Shown here piece by piece: positions 44,783-53,170 of a stretch of DNA of 64,000 nucleotides. The notes under the pieces are model-generated. The model searched no databases, was not told the origin of the DNA, and saw nothing but the letters and a program-made list of their open reading frames with translations. The first letter of the stretch is position 1. The number at the start of each line of letters is the position of its first letter. The stretch comes from an uncultured Atopobium sp. (GTDB taxonomy: Bacteria; Actinomycetota; Coriobacteriia; Coriobacteriales; Atopobiaceae). The position numbers and the translations under genes are program-made. The DNA lies in the NCBI GenBank assembly GCA_916715765.1, contig CAKAPG010000002.1, forward strand, positions 89,191-153,190, given 5' to 3'.

Positions 44783-44816
44783 ACGACCTTCGTACTTCTC
44801 GTAATTTGATGATAGA

Positions 44817-44856
44817 AATCCCGTCAGGAAAGACTCGGCCTGACGGGATTATTTTT
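44817..44856. terminator. Bidirectional terminator between convergent genes
   Basis: 12-bp perfect stem AATCCCGTCAGG/CCTGACGGGATT, with ATTTTT on the plus side. It separates the DedA gene from the convergent gene ending at 44855. Confidence 0.9.
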
Positions 44857-46585
44857 ACTCTTTGGAGAGCTGGTAGGTATCAGTAAAGGTGACGGTCTGA
44901 CCATTTTCCGTGTGGGTGGAAATAAGCTGAGCTACCACGCTGTTATCAGCAATATCAAAAGTGACTTTCAACTGTGGTTTTTGAGTTGTGATGAGGGCCG
45001 CGCTGGAAGCAGAATGAGTATCCAGACTTGCATTGGTTAAATCTACCACTCCAGAAACCTGAATTTGATCTCCGATGGTTCCAGAAGTAGTCAGAGAGAC
45101 AGATGCGTTCTTGAACTCAGTGTCACCTGGATACCAACGATACGAGGTATTGAGCGCTCCATGGTTGTGGACAACACCCTCTGCAGTACCCGTAAGTACC
45201 AGCTGATCCCGAGAAAAACCAGCAGACGTTACGGTTAACGTTAAAGGATTAGTTCTGCCAGCGTAACAAGGACTGCCGCTACTGGCTTCACAGCTAACAA
45301 AGGTGCCCTTCCACGTTCCCACCAGTCCGCTGTAGTCGTACTTTAACCCTGCCGAAGGGCTGACTGTGTCTAGCGACCAGGTGCCCGTAGAGGCATCAAA
45401 CGTAAACGAGGCAGTAATATCACAGGTGAGCGAGCCATAGAAGGTTGATGAAACACCTGACATTCTTACCCAGCAAGTCTGCTGTTCACGATCAAAACCC
45501 GCATCAAGAACAGTAAACGTTGCACCAGAGAACTGCGAGCTATAAGAAATAGCTTCGTTTGGATTTTTTTCATCAAGCTTAGCTAGTACATCACCGATGG
45601 CATCAAGGACTTTTGTTGTGGAAACACCTGAAGTTGCCTGGTAGGTGACAGATTGGGTCTCTTCATCACCAATAGCGTTCCAGCCCTGGGTATTTGCGTA
45701 TCCTAACTTGGAAATCTTTGTGGCTGCAATTGCGTTACCCGTGTAGGTAAGGCGTACGACAGAGTTGGCGTAGCCTGTGGCACCAAACTGAGCAGCATCA
45801 CTGGAGATTGCCGTGGTACTTCTGGTGCGAGAAACAACCTCAATGCCGGTCAGCAGTAAGGATTCATCAGCGTCATACTCACCAGGAGTCCAAGCTGGGG
45901 CTTCAGCTCGTGTACGAGCGTCAGCGATAACAGTATCTGTTGAAGGAACATTGCTCACGCGAATAAAGAAGACGATAACCGCAGATAAAAGGGCAAGACT
46001 TAAGAGTGCAAGAATGCCAGAAAGCAGGCTGTAGCGGCGTACAAACCTAAAAAGTGCACGACGCCTACTACGAAGATAGCTTGAGAACGTATCAGCAACA
46101 TCTTTTATAGAGGTTGCATCATCGTCAGACGCTGCATCACTCGCGCTAGTAGCGCTTTTGGAAGGAACTTCGGCAGTTTTGGACTCTGAGTGTTCGTGGG
46201 CACTCTCTTCAAGCTCTTTGAGGCGAGCTTCTACCGCAGAAAGGTCCTGCGTTAGAGCTGCATCGTTTACGATTTTCTCCAGGTCAGTTGTGCTGTCCGC
46301 ATCGTTTTCAGAAGAGTCTTCATCTGAAGCCGAACCGTCCTCGTCCTCTTCGCTGTCTTCGTCTAGACCAGGGAAGATGGGGCTGACAATTTCCATGATG
46401 TAGTCTTCGTCAGCGGCAGCCATGTCAGCAGCAATAGGGTCGGTGACCTCTTCAAGCTCGTCGGTTTTCTCGCCATCAGCGGCGGGTGCCTCAACGGCCT
46501 GAGCGTCAAGGGTCTTCTGATCAGAGGAGATGTCCTCTGCAGCAGGCGTGTTATCTGGTTGTGAAGTTTTATTCTTAGAAGTCAT
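44855..46585 (-). CDS. Large single-pass protein with acidic cytoplasmic region, unknown function
   Basis: The 576-residue product has a very acidic, low-complexity N-terminus of about 175 residues (Asp/Glu/Ser-rich, including EDSEEDEDGSASDEDSSEND). A basic stretch (SRRRALFRFVRRY) and one membrane helix (about 190-212) follow. The remaining 360 residues are predicted to lie outside the cell. The outer part is strand-rich with Thr/Ser and four Cys in two close pairs (about CWVRMSGVSSTFYGSLTC and CEASSGSPC), possibly disulfides. No enzyme motif or wall anchor is seen. The ATG follows GAGG. It is divergent from prfA. Confidence 0.8.
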   Translation of the reverse strand: MTSKNKTSQPDNTPAAEDISSDQKTLDAQAVEAPAADGEKTDELEEVTDPIAADMAAADEDYIMEIVSPIFPGLDEDSEEDEDGSASDEDSSENDADSTTDLEKIVNDAALTQDLSAVEARLKELEESAHEHSESKTAEVPSKSATSASDAASDDDATSIKDVADTFSSYLRSRRRALFRFVRRYSLLSGILALLSLALLSAVIVFFIRVSNVPSTDTVIADARTRAEAPAWTPGEYDADESLLLTGIEVVSRTRSTTAISSDAAQFGATGYANSVVRLTYTGNAIAATKISKLGYANTQGWNAIGDEETQSVTYQATSGVSTTKVLDAIGDVLAKLDEKNPNEAISYSSQFSGATFTVLDAGFDREQQTCWVRMSGVSSTFYGSLTCDITASFTFDASTGTWSLDTVSPSAGLKYDYSGLVGTWKGTFVSCEASSGSPCYAGRTNPLTLTVTSAGFSRDQLVLTGTAEGVVHNHGALNTSYRWYPGDTEFKNASVSLTTSGTIGDQIQVSGVVDLTNASLDTHSASSAALITTQKPQLKVTFDIADNSVVAQLISTHTENGQTVTFTDTYQLSKE

Positions 46586-46799
46586 GGCGCCTCATTACCG
46601 TATGAACCTGCTGTAATTTTCTCACAATTACGTAACTTGTGTACCCTCATCCTGTGCAGATAGGGAGGTATCGGTTTAAAAACCGCCTAGTGGTGGTACA
46701 CTTCTTTAGTTGAATTCTCACCTCGCAAGCAGCTTTGCAACAGTTTGGTCGCATGCCAATGAGTAAAGCGCGCACGAGGCATGTATCTTAGGAGCAAGA

Positions 46800-47867
46800 A
46801 TGCGTGACAAGCTAGAAAAAATCGTCGAGGCCTATGCTGAGCTTGAGCAAAAGCTTGCAGACCCAGCCGTTGTCTCTGATCCAAAAGAGTATGCTCGCGT
46901 AGCAAAAGAGCACTCTAATCAGGCGGACCTGGTTGCTCACGCCAATAAGTACATCACTGCCCTCGATGACATTGAGGCTGCAAAAGAGCTTCTCAACGCC
47001 ACTTCTGATCCAGAAGAAAAAGAGATGCTGCAGGAAGATATTGCTGCTAATGAAGAGATGCTTCCTCAGCTTGAGGATGAGATCAAGGTCATGCTGATCC
47101 CAGGCGATCCAAATGACGAGAAGGACACTATCGTTGAGATTCGCGCTGGTGTTGGCGGCGACGAGGCAGCAATCTTTGCAGGCGACCTCTTCAAGATGTA
47201 TGAGCGCTTTGCCGAGGCTCGTGGTTGGAAGACAGAGGTTCTGTCCAGCTCACCTTCTGAGGCAGGCGGCTTTAAGACTATTGAGTTTAAGGTCACAGGC
47301 GATAAGGTCTATTCAGTTATGAAGTATGAATCCGGTGTTCACCGTGTTCAGCGCGTTCCTAAGACTGAGTCTCAGGGTCGTATTCAGACCTCAACCGCAA
47401 CCGTTGCAGTTCTCCCAGAGGCTGACGAGATTGATATTCAGATAAACCAGGAAGACCTGCGTATTGATACTTACTGCGCATCCGGCCCTGGCGGTCAGTG
47501 CGTTAACACCACGTATTCCGCAGTTCGTATTACTCACCTGCCAACAAATACCGTTGTTCAGTCTCAGGATCAGCGTTCTCAGATTCAGAACCGCGAGGTC
47601 TGCATGCAGATGCTTCGTGCCCGTCTTTACGAGATGGAGCTTGAGCGTCAGCAGGCTGAGCAGGGCGCAGAGCGTCTTTCTCAGATTGGTCATGGCGCAC
47701 GTTCCGAGAAGATCCGTACGTACAACCAGCCACAGGACCGCGTAACCGACCACCGCGTTGGCTTCAACGGCACCTACAACGGCGTTCTTCTTGGCGATAC
47801 GCTGCCATCCGTTATTGAGGCTCTTGCTGCAGCAGAGCGTGCCGAGAAACTCGCTCAGGCTGTCTAA
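46800..47867 (+). CDS. prfA: Peptide chain release factor 1
   Basis: RF1 ends translation at UAA and UAG. The 355-residue protein has the GGQ peptidyl-hydrolysis motif (ASGPGGQCVNTT, Gly231-Gly232-Gln233). The anticodon-like PxT region is present as VPKTESQGR. Domain 1 is a helical bundle rich in Glu/Lys. The start codon lies 6 nt behind TTAGGAG. prmC, which methylates the GGQ glutamine, starts 12 nt downstream, the usual gene order. The window itself uses many UAA and UAG stops, consistent with RF1 use. Confidence 0.97.
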   Translation: MRDKLEKIVEAYAELEQKLADPAVVSDPKEYARVAKEHSNQADLVAHANKYITALDDIEAAKELLNATSDPEEKEMLQEDIAANEEMLPQLEDEIKVMLIPGDPNDEKDTIVEIRAGVGGDEAAIFAGDLFKMYERFAEARGWKTEVLSSSPSEAGGFKTIEFKVTGDKVYSVMKYESGVHRVQRVPKTESQGRIQTSTATVAVLPEADEIDIQINQEDLRIDTYCASGPGGQCVNTTYSAVRITHLPTNTVVQSQDQRSQIQNREVCMQMLRARLYEMELERQQAEQGAERLSQIGHGARSEKIRTYNQPQDRVTDHRVGFNGTYNGVLLGDTLPSVIEALAAAERAEKLAQAV

Positions 47868-47879
47868 GGTGCAAACTTC

Positions 47880-48773
47880 ATGACAGATGAAGTTTGGACA
47901 ATCCAGAAAATCTTGACGTGGACTACTCAGCACCTGGAAAAGAAGGGTGATGAGCATCCACGTCTTTCTGCAGAATGGCTCCTGTCCGCAGTGACAGGCC
48001 TTTCTCGTGTGCAGCTCTACACTAACTTTGACAAGCCGCTTTCTGCGGATGAGCGCGCTCGTATGCGCGAGGCAATTAAGCGCCGTGCAGAGGGCGAGCC
48101 GCTTCAGTACGTGACGGGTGAGATGCCCTTTAGGCACCTGGTACTTACGTGCGAGCCGGGCGTGCTTATTCCACGACCAGAGACAGAAGTGCTGGTAGAC
48201 GTTGCGCTCGAAGGCGTTGATGCAGCAACTCCAAACGCTAACGGAGAAGTGCGTGTACTTGAGGTTGGCGTTGGAACGGGCTGCATATCGCTCTCTATTG
48301 CCACTGAGCGCCCACAGACACGCGTCTACGCCACGGACCTTTCTCCTAAGGCAATTGCGCTGGCAACTCGCAACAGAGACGCCTTGGACCTCCAGGAGCG
48401 TGTAGAGCTCATTGAGTGCGACCTGGTAGAAGGCGTGCCTGCAGAGCTTGCACAGTCCTTCTCGGTATTGGTGTCTAATCCGCCTTACATTCCTACAAGC
48501 GTGCTTGAGCAGGAAGTTCCTGCTGAGGTTAAAGGCTTTGAGCCTGAGCTAGCGCTTGACGGGGGAGAGGACGGTTTGGACATCTACAGGAGGTTGCTTG
48601 AGGCGGCTCCTCGTATGCTTCTACCTGGAGGAATGCTTTGTGTTGAGCTCTATGAGGGGCACCTGGATAAGGCAGCACACCTTGCCGAGCAGCAGGGAGT
48701 GTGGGAGTCCGTTGAGGTCAAAGAGGACTTGACGCACAGGCCGCGTATTCTTGTAGCGCGTCTAGCAAAGTAG
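47880..48773 (+). CDS. prmC: Release factor glutamine methyltransferase
   Basis: PrmC transfers a methyl group from S-adenosylmethionine to the Gln of the GGQ motif of RF1 and RF2. The 297-residue protein has an N-terminal helical substrate-binding domain. The Rossmann core contains VLEVGVGTGCISLSIA (SAM site, about 123-138) and VSNPPYIP (about 197-204), the NPPY catalytic motif. The ELYEGHLDKAAHLAEQQG region near the end is typical. It follows prfA by 12 nt and precedes a TsaC-like gene after a 125-nt spacer that holds tandem repeats. Confidence 0.95.
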   Translation: MTDEVWTIQKILTWTTQHLEKKGDEHPRLSAEWLLSAVTGLSRVQLYTNFDKPLSADERARMREAIKRRAEGEPLQYVTGEMPFRHLVLTCEPGVLIPRPETEVLVDVALEGVDAATPNANGEVRVLEVGVGTGCISLSIATERPQTRVYATDLSPKAIALATRNRDALDLQERVELIECDLVEGVPAELAQSFSVLVSNPPYIPTSVLEQEVPAEVKGFEPELALDGGEDGLDIYRRLLEAAPRMLLPGGMLCVELYEGHLDKAAHLAEQQGVWESVEVKEDLTHRPRILVARLAK

Positions 48774-48831
48774 CACTTCAGACGCTTGGCGAGAAAATCT
48801 GTGCAACGCGTATCAGTGCGCATCAGGCAAT

Positions 48832-48882
48832 ATCGCGCAGCACACAACATTGCGCCGCACACAACATCGCGCAGCACACAAC
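48832..48882. repeat. Three tandem 17-bp repeats
   Basis: The unit ATCGCGCAGCACACAAC occurs at 48832-48848 and 48866-48882. The middle copy (48849-48865) has two changes, ATTGCGCCGCACACAAC. The array fills the spacer just before the TsaC-like gene and ends 17 nt before its start codon. Confidence 0.9.
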
Positions 48883-48898
48883 AAAGAGTTGAGGGTTT

Positions 48899-49546
48899 AT
48901 GGGAGAGTACATCAAAGTTGATCAGATGAATCCGGATGCATCTGTAGTTTCTTTAGCTGTTGAGGTAGCGCGTCGCGGTGGCGTGCTTATTATGCCCACC
49001 GATTCTGTCTATGGCATTGGCGCTGCTGCAACTCCTCAAAACCCAGGTCATAAGCGCATCTTTGAGATTAAGCAGCGTCCTTCAACGCAGACGCTTCCAT
49101 GGCTGGTGGGCAGTAAATCTGACCTGCAGAAGTATGCGTACATTACACATGACTGGGCAAATAAGCTGGTAGAAGCCTATTGGCCGGGAGCTCTTACGCT
49201 GGTGGTTACCGCATCAGAGAACGTTCCTGATGAATACGTCTTACCAGATAACAGGACCATTGCGCTTCGCATGCCCAACTCGTCGCTCGTGTGCCAGATT
49301 GCTGAGCAGCTAGGGACTCCTCTGGCAACCACCAGCGCAAATACGCATGGTGCTCCTTCTGCAGTTGATGGATGTGGTCTTGAGGCAGGCCTTGTTGAGC
49401 AAGCGGATCTGACGCTTGATGGAGGTCCAGCACCCCTTGCTATTGCGTCGACCATTGTCGACTGCACAGGTGATGAGCCGCGCATTTTGCGCGAAGGCGC
49501 TATCACAACCGAGGATATTCTCGCCACTGCGGGATTTGCAAAATAG
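48899..49546 (+). CDS. tsaC: Sua5/YciO/YrdC-family threonylcarbamoyl-AMP synthase
   Basis: The 215-residue protein matches TsaC/YrdC, which makes threonylcarbamoyl-adenylate from threonine, bicarbonate and ATP for the t6A37 modification of ANN-decoding tRNAs. Motifs are GGVLIMPTDSVYGIGAAA (about 27-44), the KRIFEIKQRPSTQTLPWLV stretch (the KxR..K/P basic pocket), YWPGALTLV and TTSANTHGAPS. The start is an ATG with TTGAGGGTTT before it. The prfA-prmC-tsaC order is common. TsaC and the paralogous YciO are hard to separate by eye. Confidence 0.9.
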   Translation: MGEYIKVDQMNPDASVVSLAVEVARRGGVLIMPTDSVYGIGAAATPQNPGHKRIFEIKQRPSTQTLPWLVGSKSDLQKYAYITHDWANKLVEAYWPGALTLVVTASENVPDEYVLPDNRTIALRMPNSSLVCQIAEQLGTPLATTSANTHGAPSAVDGCGLEAGLVEQADLTLDGGPAPLAIASTIVDCTGDEPRILREGAITTEDILATAGFAK

Positions 49547-49639
49547 ATAAAAAATCCTATCCCTTTTATGTGTTTTGGCTGCAGCTTTTGCCTGCATGCG
49601 GTACTCTCTATAGGAGTGAATTTTCTGAGGAGGATGCGT

Positions 49640-50104
49640 ATGCGTATTGCAGTTGGTTCCGATCACGCTGGCTTTATCCAGAAAGATCCTATCATTGAAC
49701 ACATTAAGTCGCTTGGTCACGAGGTTTTGGACTTTGGTCCAGCAAATGACGACCGTGTTGATTACCCTGATTTTGCAGATAAGGTTGCTCGCGCAGTTGC
49801 AGCAGGCAAGGCAGACCGCGGCGTTCTGATTTGTGGTACCGGCATTGGTATTGCCATGACTGCTGATAAAGTCCCTGGTATTCGTGCAACTCCTGTTCAG
49901 ACTGTTCAGTTTGCAGAACTTGCTCGCGAGCACAACAACGCAAACATCATTGGCCTTTCTGGTCGATTCACCGATCTTGCTGTTAACGAGGCTATTGTGG
50001 ACACCTTCCTGAGTACCGAGTTTGCAGGTGGCCGCCACGCTGGACGTGTCGAGAAGATCATGCGTGAGGATGACCCTAACTTTAAGGGTGTTGACGTTGA
50101 GTAA
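49640..50104 (+). CDS. rpiB: Ribose-5-phosphate isomerase B (RpiB/LacAB family)
   Basis: The 154-residue protein interconverts ribose 5-phosphate and ribulose 5-phosphate. It begins with the family's MRIAVGSDHAG and has VDYPDFADKVARAV, the active-site Cys in GVLICGTGIGIAM, and RATPVQTVQFAELAREHNNANI. Several in-frame starts exist; the ATG at 49640 lies 6 nt after GAGGAGG and gives the standard N-terminus. A LacA/LacB-type sugar isomerase is the alternative, but the single-gene context favours RpiB. The upp gene follows after about 120 nt. Confidence 0.93.
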   Translation: MRIAVGSDHAGFIQKDPIIEHIKSLGHEVLDFGPANDDRVDYPDFADKVARAVAAGKADRGVLICGTGIGIAMTADKVPGIRATPVQTVQFAELAREHNNANIIGLSGRFTDLAVNEAIVDTFLSTEFAGGRHAGRVEKIMREDDPNFKGVDVE

Positions 50105-50227
50105 GTAAACAGCACATAAACAGTGCTGTCTAAGCAATACATACACAAACCTGCACGGAATGTACTGTCTAGGATAAAGTTGCAGACATTCAAATAAAAC
50201 GCAGGTCAAGCTCTTGGAGGGAGCATT

Positions 50228-50872
50228 ATGGCAGATTACGATGAGTCCAGACTTACGGTTGTTGACCACCCACTAGTTCAGCACAAGCTTCACATTCTTC
50301 GTGACAAGACAACCACCACTAAGCAGTTCCGTGAGCTTGTCAACGAGCTTGCAATTCTTGAGAGCTATGAGGCCATGCGTGACTTCCCACTTGAGGACGT
50401 CGAGGTAGAGACTCCTCTTGAGACCATGACTGCTAAGCGCATTGCTGGTAAGAAGGTTGCTATTATTCCAATTCTTCGTGCTGGCCTTGGTATGGTTGAC
50501 GGCATTCTTGAGCTGGTTCCATCTGCTCGCGTTGGCCATGTTGGTATGTACCGTGATCCAGAGACCCATCTTCCTCACCAGTATTACTGCAAGTTCCCTG
50601 CAGACATTGAGAACCGTACTTGCCTGGTTGTTGACCCAATGCTGGCAACTGGCGGCTCTCTAACTGCTGCTATTCAGTTCCTGCGTGAGGCTGGCGTCAA
50701 GGATATTCGCTGCCTGACCATTGTTTCTTGCCCTGAGGGTGTCAAGGCAACTCTGGATTTTGATCCAGATGTACGTCTCTATACCTGCACTGTTGACCGT
50801 CAGCTGAGCCCAAATGCTTACATTCTCCCAGGCCTTGGCGACGCAGGTGACCGTATTTACGGTACCAAGTAA
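50228..50872 (+). CDS. upp: Uracil phosphoribosyltransferase
   Basis: Upp salvages uracil to UMP with PRPP. The 214-residue protein has VVDHPLVQHKLHILRDK at the start, IPILRAGLGMVDGILELVP, the PRPP loop LVVDPMLATGGSLTAAI (about 132-148), and the C-terminal uracil-binding YILPGLGDAGDRIYGTK, all diagnostic. The ATG follows GGAGGGAGCATT. It is terminated by a strong hairpin, and a long gene-free spacer separates it from the atp operon. Confidence 0.97.
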   Translation: MADYDESRLTVVDHPLVQHKLHILRDKTTTTKQFRELVNELAILESYEAMRDFPLEDVEVETPLETMTAKRIAGKKVAIIPILRAGLGMVDGILELVPSARVGHVGMYRDPETHLPHQYYCKFPADIENRTCLVVDPMLATGGSLTAAIQFLREAGVKDIRCLTIVSCPEGVKATLDFDPDVRLYTCTVDRQLSPNAYILPGLGDAGDRIYGTK

Positions 50873-50927
50873 GAAGCCCATCGTTTTTCTCGCAATATAA
50901 TAGAGTTGCAAATATGTACGTTAGTAC

Positions 50928-50971
50928 ATGATCCAGTGTCCGCAGAACAAGCGCACTGGATCATTTCTCTT
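50928..50971 (+). terminator. Terminator after upp
   Basis: 11-bp stem ATGATCCAGTG/CACTGGATCAT with a 15-nt loop, followed by TTCTCTTTT. Confidence 0.85.
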
Positions 50972-51384
50972 TTCAAATTAGTGCTTTACGAGAAGAAATA
51001 ACTGTCGATACATATCAAAAACTTTGCGAATAACAGGGGATATTGATACAACTATTTTTACCTGGACATAACTGGTCCTGCCAATAAAATAGCAACGTAA
51101 CAGCAGTTTATTAGTGTTATAGTTGAATGAATCAATAACGGCAGCTAACACGAAATGTGTCAGTAATGTGAGAGTTTGAGCATAAGTCAATTATTTGATT
51201 TTGTAATCGTGACTATGCATTCATTTAGTGCTAGTATCGCCGTTCGTCGCAAATATGCACGCCGAGTGGTAGATAATATACTCCAAGTGGCATATTCTTG
51301 GCATCTTACGTTGCGTTTCAAGTATGCTGAGCAGTGACGGGCAATCTGAAATGGTTGCAGATTGTATGGGGAGGTTGAGACAGA
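50972..51384 (+). promoter_or_regulatory. Gene-free leader of the atp operon
   Basis: About 410 nt, AT-rich. Short open frames on the minus strand (51187-51451) have no ribosome-binding sites and no recognisable product, so I treat the region as leader. It must contain the atp promoter: GATAATATAC near 51270-51280 is the best -10-like match, without a convincing -35. There is no gene for AtpI, which often precedes atpB. Confidence 0.5.
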
Positions 51385-52185
51385 GTGGATGTTCTTGCGC
51401 AGTTGCCAGCAGAGATGGCCGAGCTGCTCGAAAGTTTTTTGCCACACGCATTGGTTGGTAACACCACCTTTGGTTTCACGAACTACATTTTCTATTTCTT
51501 AATCGCTGCTGTGATTTTTCTGATTGTCTGCTTTAGGTTTAAGAAGAAGCAGGCAGAGAGCATTGCTCCTCAGGGACGCTTTGTTAATGGTGTTGAGTAT
51601 CTGATTGAGTACATCAGAGATGACGTCTGCAAAGCTTCTCTTGGAGAAACGTGGCGCACACACTTCCCATTCTTGATTACCATGTTTATGTTTATTCTGA
51701 TCAACAACATTATTGGCCTTATTCCTGGCGCACACCCAGGTACTGGCACCATTGGTGTCACCGCCGCTCTTGGTCTTTGCTCCCTTGGATACTTTATGTA
51801 TGTAGGTGCAAAAAAGATGGGTGTTATTGGCTACATCTTGAGTCTTGCACCAAAGGGCGTTAATCCTGTTATCGCAGCAGTTATCTGGGTTATTGAGGTC
51901 TTCTCAACATTCCTTCGTCTGGTTACTCTGGCTGTCCGTCTGTTCTGCAACATGTATGCAGGTCACATCGTTATGGGTACGTTTGCAATTCTTGCATCTA
52001 TGTACTTTATGCCAGCGATTGAGAACTTCTCCGCATCAACAGCCGCCCAGGCAGGATTTTCGATTTTCTGGATCTTGCTGTTGATTATCATTTACTTGGT
52101 AGAAACTATTGTTGCTTTCATTCAGGCATACGTTTTTACCCTACTCTCTACTGTCTACATCCAGCTGGTAGAGTCTGAACACTAA
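51385..52185 (+). CDS. atpB: ATP synthase F0 subunit a
   Basis: Subunit a forms the proton half-channels beside the c ring. The 266-residue membrane protein has about five to six helices. The essential Arg is in FSTFLRLVTLAVRLFCNMYAGH (block near 172-193), together with KGVNPVIAAVIWVIEV. The C-terminal helix contains ETIVAFIQAYVFTLLSTVYIQ. The start is a GTG about 10 nt after GGGGAGG, slightly long spacing. It opens the operon atpBEFHAGDC. A 136-nt spacer rich in small hairpins separates it from atpE. Confidence 0.95.
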   Translation: MDVLAQLPAEMAELLESFLPHALVGNTTFGFTNYIFYFLIAAVIFLIVCFRFKKKQAESIAPQGRFVNGVEYLIEYIRDDVCKASLGETWRTHFPFLITMFMFILINNIIGLIPGAHPGTGTIGVTAALGLCSLGYFMYVGAKKMGVIGYILSLAPKGVNPVIAAVIWVIEVFSTFLRLVTLAVRLFCNMYAGHIVMGTFAILASMYFMPAIENFSASTAAQAGFSIFWILLLIIIYLVETIVAFIQAYVFTLLSTVYIQLVESEH

Positions 52186-52248
52186 GCAAAACGCTTAGTT
52201 GGTGGCATTGCCACACTCGTGCCAAACGGCACAAAAGATGAAGTCATC
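52181..52248 (+). promoter_or_regulatory. Run of four small hairpins between atpB and atpE
   Basis: Four dyads follow each other: ACTAAGC-aaaac-GCTTAGT (52181-52199), GTGGC-att-GCCAC (52202-52214), GTGCC-aaac-GGCAC (52219-52232) and GATG-aagt-CATC (near 52237). No T run follows any of them, so termination is unlikely. A role in mRNA processing, stability or raised c-subunit translation is possible. Confidence 0.5.
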
Positions 52249-52321
52249 TGAGCCCACGCTCAGTTGATGATAGGTATGTATATTGGTCGCCTTGAGAGGG
52301 GCGAGCGAAAAAGGAGGAATC

Positions 52322-52516
52322 GTGGGTATTTTCGGATATGCTCTTTGCGTTATGGGAGCAGCAATTTGTATTAGCGTCGTAGCAATGAGTGCCGCTAACA
52401 ACATGGCTCGTCAGCCTGAGGTTCAGGGTCGTCTCTTCACAGTCTTTATTCTTGGCTGCGCATTCATCGAGGCACTTACCCTAATTGGCTTCGTTGTTAC
52501 CTTGATGGTTAAGTAA
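52322..52516 (+). CDS. atpE: ATP synthase F0 subunit c
   Basis: The 64-residue hairpin protein forms the rotor ring. It has helix 1 (GYALCVMGAAICISVVAMSAA), the polar loop ARQPE (conserved R-Q-P contact with F1) and helix 2 with the ion-binding Glu in AFIEALTLIGFVV. The Glu is followed by Ala rather than Ser/Thr, and helix 1 lacks the matching Gln, so a proton-type ring is favoured over sodium. The GTG start lies 5 nt after AAAGGAGG, a very strong site that fits the need for many copies. The upstream frame to 52283 is not coding. Confidence 0.95.
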   Translation: MGIFGYALCVMGAAICISVVAMSAANNMARQPEVQGRLFTVFILGCAFIEALTLIGFVVTLMVK

Positions 52517-52558
52517 ATTACTGTTTGTAACAGCGAAAACGCTACGTTGGAGGAATGC

Positions 52559-53170
52559 ATGAATACGATTTGTAAGGGAGTTAAAAAAGCCAGCACAGTA
52601 GGCGCAACTGCTGCTCTACTTGTGGCAATGGCTCCCTCAGTCGCACTTGCTGAAGAGGGTGCAAGTGGTGCCGATATTCTTCTTCCAAAGCCCGCTGAGT
52701 TTGTTCCTGCTCTGATTGCGTTTCTGATCATCTTTGCTGTTGTAGCAAAGTTTGTATGGCCTTCCGTTCTACGTATGCTTGACAAGCGTCAAGAGAAGAT
52801 CCAAGGCGATCTGGACGCTGCAGCAAAGGCTCGCGAGGAAGCCAACAAGGATCGTGAAATCGCAGCAGCTGGTATCGACGCAGCTAAGCAGCAAGCAGAC
52901 GAGATTGTTTCTGCTGCTAAGCGTGAGGGCGAAGAAGAGCGTGCTCGTATTATCGAGCAGGCAAAGGCAGAAGCTGTCGAGATTATTACTAAGGGTAAGG
53001 GCGTTGTAGAGTCTGAGCGTCGTCACGCCATGGCTGAGCTTTCTGATTCCGTTGTTGATCTTGCCGTCGATATTGCCGGAAAGATTATTGGCAACGAGCT
53101 TTCAGTAGAGCAGCAGCGTGCTCTTGCCGAAAAGTACCTTGCGGAAGTAGGTACTCCAGATGAGCACTAA
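52559..53170 (+). CDS. atpF: ATP synthase F0 subunit b with N-terminal signal-like extension
   Basis: Subunit b is the peripheral stator. The 203-residue protein has a membrane helix at about 50-68 (FVPALIAFLIIFAVVAKFVW). A long charged coiled coil follows to residue 180 (KIQGDLDAAAKAREEANKDRE and similar), then a C-terminal delta-binding end. Unusually, residues 1-32 look like a cleavable signal peptide: a basic start (KGVKKAS), a hydrophobic core (ATAALLVAMAPSVA) and an ALA-EE cleavage site. The ATG follows GGAGGAATGC. The gene overlaps atpH by 11 nt. Confidence 0.93.
   Translation: MNTICKGVKKASTVGATAALLVAMAPSVALAEEGASGADILLPKPAEFVPALIAFLIIFAVVAKFVWPSVLRMLDKRQEKIQGDLDAAAKAREEANKDREIAAAGIDAAKQQADEIVSAAKREGEEERARIIEQAKAEAVEIITKGKGVVESERRHAMAELSDSVVDLAVDIAGKIIGNELSVEQQRALAEKYLAEVGTPDEH

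Noticed and set aside
51187..51451. Minus-strand short frames upstream of and overlapping atpB
   Set aside because: No ribosome-binding sites, two competing overlapping frames and no recognisable protein pattern.
52322..52516. Sodium-type ATP synthase c ring
   Set aside because: The ion-binding Glu is followed by Ala and helix 1 lacks the matching Gln, so the sodium signature is absent.
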